64,000 nt of DNA, taken from NCBI RefSeq assembly GCF_003149745.1, contig NZ_QGEG01000001.1:62001-126000 (forward strand), given 5' to 3'. The notes below the pieces were generated by a model. It saw nothing but the letters and a program-made list of their open reading frames with translations, ran no database searches and had not been told where the DNA came from. Position 1 is the stretch's first letter. Every line of letters begins with the position of its first letter. The stretch is from Flagellimonas aquimarina. Lineage in GTDB: Bacteria; Bacteroidota; Bacteroidia; Flavobacteriales; Flavobacteriaceae. A program made the translations under genes and the position numbers. Shown in pieces: positions 59,360 to 64,000 of this stretch.

Positions 59360-62155
59360 TTATCTTCTAACCATGTTGTCCTTGGTCTTATCAAAGACAT
59401 ATTCTATTACTTGGGCGTGCCTTCTTTGTGAGCGCACTGCACTTCCTGCAGCTGGAGCCCCATAAAATCTTCTGGATGCCACCCTAAACTGTTTTGCTTC
59501 ATCTAAATGCATCAATAAATGACCCCAAGCCCCCATATTTCTAGGTTCTTCTTGAGCCCAAACTATGTCATCTACATTTTTGTATTTTTTTATAATGCCG
59601 CGAATCTCCTTTGTTGGTAATGGAAACAGTTGTTCCAATCTTACCAATGCCACATCATCCCTCTTTAGGTTTTCCTTATTATCCAATAAATCATAATAGA
59701 ACTTACCTGTACAGAAAACCAATGTTTTTGTTTTGGCTGCCGTTGCCTTATCATCATCAATGAGAGTCTGGAAACTTCCATTGGCCATTTCTTCCTTGGT
59801 GGACAACACTTTTGGATGCCTTAACAGGCTCTTTGGTGTAAAAACAATAAGTGGTTTTCTAAAACTGGCCTTCATTTGTCTGCGCAACAAATGGAACATA
59901 TTGGCAGGAGTAGTTACATCTGCCACATACATATTGTCCTTTGCGCATAACTGAAGGTATCTTTCCATGCGTGCCGATGAATGTTCTGCCCCTTGCCCCT
60001 CGTAGCCATGCGGTAATAAAAGTACCAATCCATTTTGCAACTTCCATTTATCTTCTGCTGAAGAAAGGTACTGATCAATAACAATTTGCGCTCCATTACT
60101 GAAGTCTCCAAATTGTGCTTCCCAAATGGTCAATGTTTTTGGACTTGCCATGGCATATCCATAATCAAAGCCCATTACCGCATATTCCGAAAGTAATGAA
60201 TTGTAAATATGGAATTTTCCATTTTGATTTTCACCTAACTCATTGAGCAAAACCACTTCTTCTTCATGCATTTCGGTTTTAATAACAGCATGACGGTGAG
60301 AAAAGGTTCCCCTTTCTACATCTTGACCCGTCATACGGACATCGTAACCTTCCTCAATCAGTGAACCATATGCCAAAAGTTCTCCCATGGCCCAATCCAA
60401 TTGATTGTCCTCAAAATACATTTTGTTTCGTGCCCCAACAAGACGCTCCAATTTTCTAAGGAATTTCTTTTCTTCAGGCAAACCGGTTATACTCTTGGCT
60501 ATTTGATCTAGTTTCTTCAATTCATATGAAGTATCTATCGTACCAAGCATGGCATCTTCGGCCACTTGTCCAAACCCTTCCCATTCATCTTGCATGAACG
60601 GTGTAATTCTTGTTTTTTCAACCTTACGAGAATCCAACAAGTCTTCTTCCAGATTTTTCTTGTACTCTGCTTCTAATTCTTTAACGTAATTCTTGTCTAT
60701 AATCCCTTCAGCAATCAGCTTTTCTGCGTAAATGTCTCTGGGATTAGGATGCTTGGATATGGATTTATATAATAAAGGTTGGGTGAACTTAGGCTCATCC
60801 CCTTCATTATGTCCATATTTTCTGTAACCCAATAGATCTAAGAAAACATCTCTTTTGTAACGCATTCTATACTCCAAAGCAAAGGTTGCAGCATGCACCA
60901 CAGCTTCTGCATCATCTGCGTTAATATGTAAAACTGGAGATAACGTTACCTTGCCCACATCTGTGCAATAGGTGGAAGATCTGGCATCTAAATAATTGGT
61001 GGTAAATCCAATCTGGTTATTGACCACAATATGTATGGTCCCCCCAGTATGATATCCATCTAATCTCGCCATTTGTACAATCTCATAGACTATGCCTTGA
61101 CCAGCAAAAGCAGCATCTCCGTGCACTAAAATTGGAAGTACCTCCGATACATTATCTTGATGGTCATGGTCCTGTTTTGCACGCGCAATTCCCTCAACTA
61201 TGCCATTAACGGTTTCTAAATGAGATGGATTGGGAGCAATGTTCATGTTGACCATTTTTCCAGAGTCCGTTTCACGTTTGGATGTCCACCCCAAGTGGTA
61301 TTTTACATCCCCATCAAAGATGGTTTCTTCATAATCTTTACCATCAAATTCACTAAAAATATCTTTTGGTGATTTACCAAAAATATTGGTTAGCACGCTT
61401 AAACGCCCTCTATGGGCCATTCCCATAACAAACTGTTTTACTCCAGCATCGGCGGCTTTTTCAATAATTACATCCAGAGCAGGGATTAACGATTCTCCCC
61501 CTTCCAAGGAAAATCGCTTTTGCCCAACATATTTAGTATGTAAAAAGCTCTCAAAAGAAACAGCTTCATTGAGTTTTCTAAGTATATTTTTCTTTTCGTC
61601 TGCCGAAAAAGTTGGGTGGTTGTCATTTACGTTCAGCCAGTTTTGAATCCACTGGATTCGTTCTGGTGTGCGTATGTACATATATTCCACACCAATTGCA
61701 TCACAATAAATGCGTTCTAAGTGGGCTATAATGTTTTTAAGCGAGCTTGTTCCTATGCCAATAACTTTGCCAGCATCAAAAACAGTATCCATATCTTCAT
61801 TCGATAATCCAAAATTGGATATCTCCAATGATGGATCGTACTTTCTTCTTTCTCTTACTGGATTCGTTTGTGTAAATAAATGCCCTCGTGAGCGGTATCC
61901 ATCAATTAAGCGAATTACCTGAAACTCTTTCTGAAGGGATTGCGGAATTTCCACCTCTTGGCCATTAGCCAATTTCATGGATCCGTTTTCAGAACCAAAT
62001 TCCAACTCTTCCAACGAGCTCTCCAGTCCAAAATCAAATCCTTGAAAGAAAGCCCTCCAACTGGGTTCAAGACTATCTGGGCTTGTTAGATATTTATCAT
62101 ATTGCTCCGCAAAAAATGAAGTATGCGCAGCATTTAAAAAAGAATATTTATCCAT
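59360..62155 (-). CDS. sucA: 2-oxoglutarate dehydrogenase E1
   Basis: 931 aa. N-terminal segment (LNAAHTSFFAEQYDKYLTSP) binds the E2 core. The thiamine-diphosphate domain has MGMAHRGRLSVLTNIF, VHGDAAFAGQGIVYE, VVNNQIGFTT and the metal/TPP loop. The C-terminal half has GQDVERGTFSHRHAV and AWGHLLMHLDEA. It decarboxylates 2-oxoglutarate and passes the succinyl group to lipoyl-E2. A -7-like TATTTTTG box lies 39 nt upstream. The order E1-E2 is typical. Confidence 0.97.
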   Translation of the reverse strand: MDKYSFLNAAHTSFFAEQYDKYLTSPDSLEPSWRAFFQGFDFGLESSLEELEFGSENGSMKLANGQEVEIPQSLQKEFQVIRLIDGYRSRGHLFTQTNPVRERRKYDPSLEISNFGLSNEDMDTVFDAGKVIGIGTSSLKNIIAHLERIYCDAIGVEYMYIRTPERIQWIQNWLNVNDNHPTFSADEKKNILRKLNEAVSFESFLHTKYVGQKRFSLEGGESLIPALDVIIEKAADAGVKQFVMGMAHRGRLSVLTNIFGKSPKDIFSEFDGKDYEETIFDGDVKYHLGWTSKRETDSGKMVNMNIAPNPSHLETVNGIVEGIARAKQDHDHQDNVSEVLPILVHGDAAFAGQGIVYEIVQMARLDGYHTGGTIHIVVNNQIGFTTNYLDARSSTYCTDVGKVTLSPVLHINADDAEAVVHAATFALEYRMRYKRDVFLDLLGYRKYGHNEGDEPKFTQPLLYKSISKHPNPRDIYAEKLIAEGIIDKNYVKELEAEYKKNLEEDLLDSRKVEKTRITPFMQDEWEGFGQVAEDAMLGTIDTSYELKKLDQIAKSITGLPEEKKFLRKLERLVGARNKMYFEDNQLDWAMGELLAYGSLIEEGYDVRMTGQDVERGTFSHRHAVIKTEMHEEEVVLLNELGENQNGKFHIYNSLLSEYAVMGFDYGYAMASPKTLTIWEAQFGDFSNGAQIVIDQYLSSAEDKWKLQNGLVLLLPHGYEGQGAEHSSARMERYLQLCAKDNMYVADVTTPANMFHLLRRQMKASFRKPLIVFTPKSLLRHPKVLSTKEEMANGSFQTLIDDDKATAAKTKTLVFCTGKFYYDLLDNKENLKRDDVALVRLEQLFPLPTKEIRGIIKKYKNVDDIVWAQEEPRNMGAWGHLLMHLDEAKQFRVASRRFYGAPAAGSAVRSQRRHAQVIEYVFDKTKDNMVRR

Positions 62156-62193
62156 GGACAGTTTCTAGCTAAAACCTATCTGAAAAATTTAAC

Positions 62194-62201
62194 CAAAAAT
62201 A
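62194..62201 (-). promoter_or_regulatory. possible -7 element of sucA-sucB
   Basis: Minus-strand TATTTTTG matches TAnnTTTG, 38 nt before the sucA ATG. A TTG is 21 nt above it, two more than the ideal spacing. Confidence 0.35.
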
Positions 62202-62253
62202 CAACAATTACCAAAGGTAGGTCAACAAACTTGGCCATAATCGAAAAAATCTT

Positions 62254-62610
62254 TTAGGTCCCATATTTGTGTTTGAACCAAACTTTCTGAAACTCTCTTT
62301 TAAGCAACAAAAAGCATACTTCTGCAGAAACGTCCACCGCATCAACAGCCTCTATTTTCTTTATCGTATTTTCAGAAATATCAACTACATATAATAGATT
62401 TAGGTATTCTTCAAATTTTTCTAAAATCAAAAAATAAAGTTTCTCGTGCAGGATACCCTTCAATTGATCAGGTTTAATATCCATTTTGAATTCCAATCCT
62501 ATGTTCGCCATCTCAAAGTCTTTCTTTACCTGAGTTAGCAATTTTTGATAAAGCAGTTCCTTTTGAGCTACTTCCAATAATTCTAGACTATTGTTGAAAT
62601 TGGATAACAT
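62254..62610 (-). CDS. conserved hypothetical helical protein
   Basis: 118 aa, mainly helical, with Leu-rich heptad-like parts (ELLEVAQKELLYQKLLTQV) and no membrane segment or Cys motif. A single Cys lies near 99 (EVCFLLLKREF). Bacteroidota have similar short proteins near sucA of unknown role. It lies between the amidohydrolase and sucA and may be cotranscribed with the former (33 bp gap). Confidence 0.7.
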   Translation of the reverse strand: MLSNFNNSLELLEVAQKELLYQKLLTQVKKDFEMANIGLEFKMDIKPDQLKGILHEKLYFLILEKFEEYLNLLYVVDISENTIKKIEAVDAVDVSAEVCFLLLKREFQKVWFKHKYGT

Positions 62611-62643
62611 GTCCTAATTTTTGCCCAAACGCTAAAGAAAGTC

Positions 62644-63921
62644 TTATTCTGATTTGAATATTTGCCCTTCTTTCATCACAAAGACCACATTTTTTAAGGT
62701 CTCTACGTTATTTATAGGGTTCTCGTCCACAGCTACAATATCAGCCAAAAAACCTTCTTTTAATTGTCCTAGATTGTCCCCCATGCCCAGCAGTGTGGCA
62801 TTTGTTATAGTTGCCGATTTCAAAGCTGCCATTATTGGCATTCCAGCTTCCACCATATAGGTAAACTCTCTTGCATTTTCCCCGTGTGGAAAAACCCCAG
62901 CATCTGTTCCAAAAGCAATTGGCACTCCTTTTTTGTATGCTCTTTGGAACATTCCTTGAATTTTAGGGCCAATCTCTCTAGCTTTCTTGGCAACCACCTC
63001 TGGAAAGTATCCAGTGATTTTGGCCTTTTCCGTTACTTGTTTTCCGGCCGTAATGGTTGGAACCAAGAACGAATTGTACTGAATCATTAAATCCATGGTT
63101 TCATCGCTCATCAATGTTCCATGCTCAATGGTTTTTATACCTCCTTTAACGGCACGTTGCATTCCTTCATCACCATGGGCATGGGCAGCGGTAAGCATAT
63201 TGTAATCTTTTGCCGTATCTGTAATGGCCTTGATTTCTTCCATTGTAAATTGAGGGTTCTGTCCACTTTTGGCCACACTCAACACGCCTCCTGTTGCCGT
63301 AATTTTAATTACATCCGCTCCGTCTTTATAGCGTTGCCTTACTGCTTTTTTGCCATCTTCAGGGGAATTAACCACTCCTTCTTTTGGTCCAGGGTCACCC
63401 ATTAGTGATTTTTTCATTCCATTGGTTGGGTCAGCATGTCCTCCCGTTGTTCCAATGGCTTTTCCTGCTGTAAAAATCCTAGGCCCAACAACACTCCCTT
63501 TATTAATTGCTTTTCTTAGTGCTATGTTCACACCACTTCCACCTAAATCACGTACCGTCGTAAATCCCGCCATTAAAGTATTTTTGGCATAAACGGTAGA
63601 TTGAAGAGCAACATCCGCTTCATTGTCCGTATATCTTTGAATGTAGGAGCGAGGACTTGACTGCCCTTCAATATGCACATGAAGGTCGATAAATCCTGGT
63701 AACACTGTTTTATTTTTAAGATCTATCACTTTGTCTTCAGCACTGCCAGTTTTGTACCCATTTTGAATAGATTTAATGCTATTTCCAGAAACCACAATGG
63801 TCTTCTCTGAAAGGACTTTGCCAGATTGCACATCAACTATTTTTCCACATTGCAGATATGTTTCTTGGGCAAAGAGGATGGAAGTACATAATGAAATTGA
63901 TACTAAGAGAATTTTTTTCAT
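62644..63921 (-). CDS. exported amidohydrolase (imidazolonepropionase-like / prolidase-type)
   Basis: 425 aa, signal peptide 1-18 (ILFAQ). Metal-dependent amidohydrolase: DLHVHIEG (His, His), VIKITATGGV (Lys to be carbamylated), TAAHAHGDEG (His), IEHGTLM (His) and FGTDAGVF (Asp). This is the secreted branch of the Xaa-Pro dipeptidase-like amidohydrolases, which hydrolyse dipeptides, imides or related amides. It is exported and may act on peptides in the periplasm. It has a good promoter upstream and stands first in its direction. Confidence 0.92.
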   Translation of the reverse strand: MKKILLVSISLCTSILFAQETYLQCGKIVDVQSGKVLSEKTIVVSGNSIKSIQNGYKTGSAEDKVIDLKNKTVLPGFIDLHVHIEGQSSPRSYIQRYTDNEADVALQSTVYAKNTLMAGFTTVRDLGGSGVNIALRKAINKGSVVGPRIFTAGKAIGTTGGHADPTNGMKKSLMGDPGPKEGVVNSPEDGKKAVRQRYKDGADVIKITATGGVLSVAKSGQNPQFTMEEIKAITDTAKDYNMLTAAHAHGDEGMQRAVKGGIKTIEHGTLMSDETMDLMIQYNSFLVPTITAGKQVTEKAKITGYFPEVVAKKAREIGPKIQGMFQRAYKKGVPIAFGTDAGVFPHGENAREFTYMVEAGMPIMAALKSATITNATLLGMGDNLGQLKEGFLADIVAVDENPINNVETLKNVVFVMKEGQIFKSE

Positions 63922-63949
63922 GTCTTTTTGAGTTAGCTAATTTGTGTTT

Positions 63950-63979
63950 TAAAAGTAAGCATACATTGTATTTCTGCAA
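63950..63979 (-). promoter_or_regulatory. promoter of the amidohydrolase gene
   Basis: On the minus strand TTG (63977-63979), exactly 19 nt, then TACTTTTA (63950-63957), which differs from TAnnTTTG only in its last base. The start would be about 20 nt before the ATG. Confidence 0.5.
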
Positions 63980-64000
63980 TAAAAAATCCTGATTCCTTAA

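Noticed and set aside
1..64000. CRISPR arrays, prophage, insertion sequences, rRNA, replication origin
   Set aside because: I saw no regularly spaced repeats, transposase, integrase or phage structural genes, no rRNA, and no cluster of DnaA-box-like sites with dnaA or dnaN nearby.

Overview
The window is chromosomal DNA of a Bacteroidota bacterium, most likely a free-living, probably marine Flavobacteriaceae. The evidence is the gene content (four-ExbD/ExbB cluster, PorT-type barrel, DUF2723 and DUF5916 proteins, flavobacterial-type IF-2 N-terminus, S2 and L13), low G+C, weak Shine-Dalgarno sequences, and several promoters fitting the Bacteroidota pattern TTTG-N19-TAnnTTTG (clearest before rplM and tRNA-Gln). 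The genus cannot be fixed from sequence alone. I see no prophage, insertion sequence, CRISPR array or rRNA.

Layout. 1-2212: rimP-nusA-infB operon (minus), with a terminator-like hairpin in its leader. 2240-7985: an accessory block in which a MarR gene and a TetR gene diverge from a region carrying both of their likely operators. Each operator recurs in front of a hydrolase operon: MarR before a small membrane protein plus alpha/beta hydrolase, TetR before an exported haloalkane-dehalogenase-like protein plus deaminase plus PNPOx-like flavoprotein. 8131-12286: an SDR, a DUF4386 protein, a HemG-like flavodoxin and a CrtI-like oxidoreductase carrying a C-terminal ferredoxin-reductase barrel. 12869-16868: YbbP/YbbA exporter and divergent TesA-like esterase. 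17156-24182: tRNA-Gln, DUF2723 membrane protein, a cysteine-less thioredoxin fold, a metallophosphoesterase, and divergent cutC and glycosylasparaginase.

24298-27132 is polA. 27526-33832 is a tyrosine/homogentisate catabolic cluster (MarR regulator; hpd, hmgA, fahA, flavin reductase, aminotransferase). 33866-37089 holds a lipoprotein and a large DUF5916 outer-membrane protein. 37338-40488 is rplM-rpsI and rpsB-tsf; the S2 protein has a long acidic/Lys/Ala tail ending in a helix-hairpin-helix domain. 40565-43666 is an ECF sigma factor, membrane-anchored HEAT-repeat protein and two DUF4097 proteins. 43832-51240 is pyrH-frr, an RND/MMPL exporter, asnS and rpoN with an overlapping membrane-protein gene.

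51235-55614 is a PorT-like barrel and a TonB-type motor cluster: one ExbB, one small membrane protein and two tandem ExbD pairs. tRNA-Ser(GGA) follows, then type I asparaginase, TatD nuclease, a small retropepsin-like protein, the 2-oxoglutarate dehydrogenase E1/E2 genes, a conserved hypothetical and an exported amidohydrolase at the right edge.

The most unusual parts are the interlocked MarR/TetR control region with its two hydrolase operons, the CrtI-FNR fusion beside a flavodoxin, the nusA-operon leader hairpin, the S2 tail and the duplicated ExbD pairs. All functional statements are by motif reading; no database search was run.
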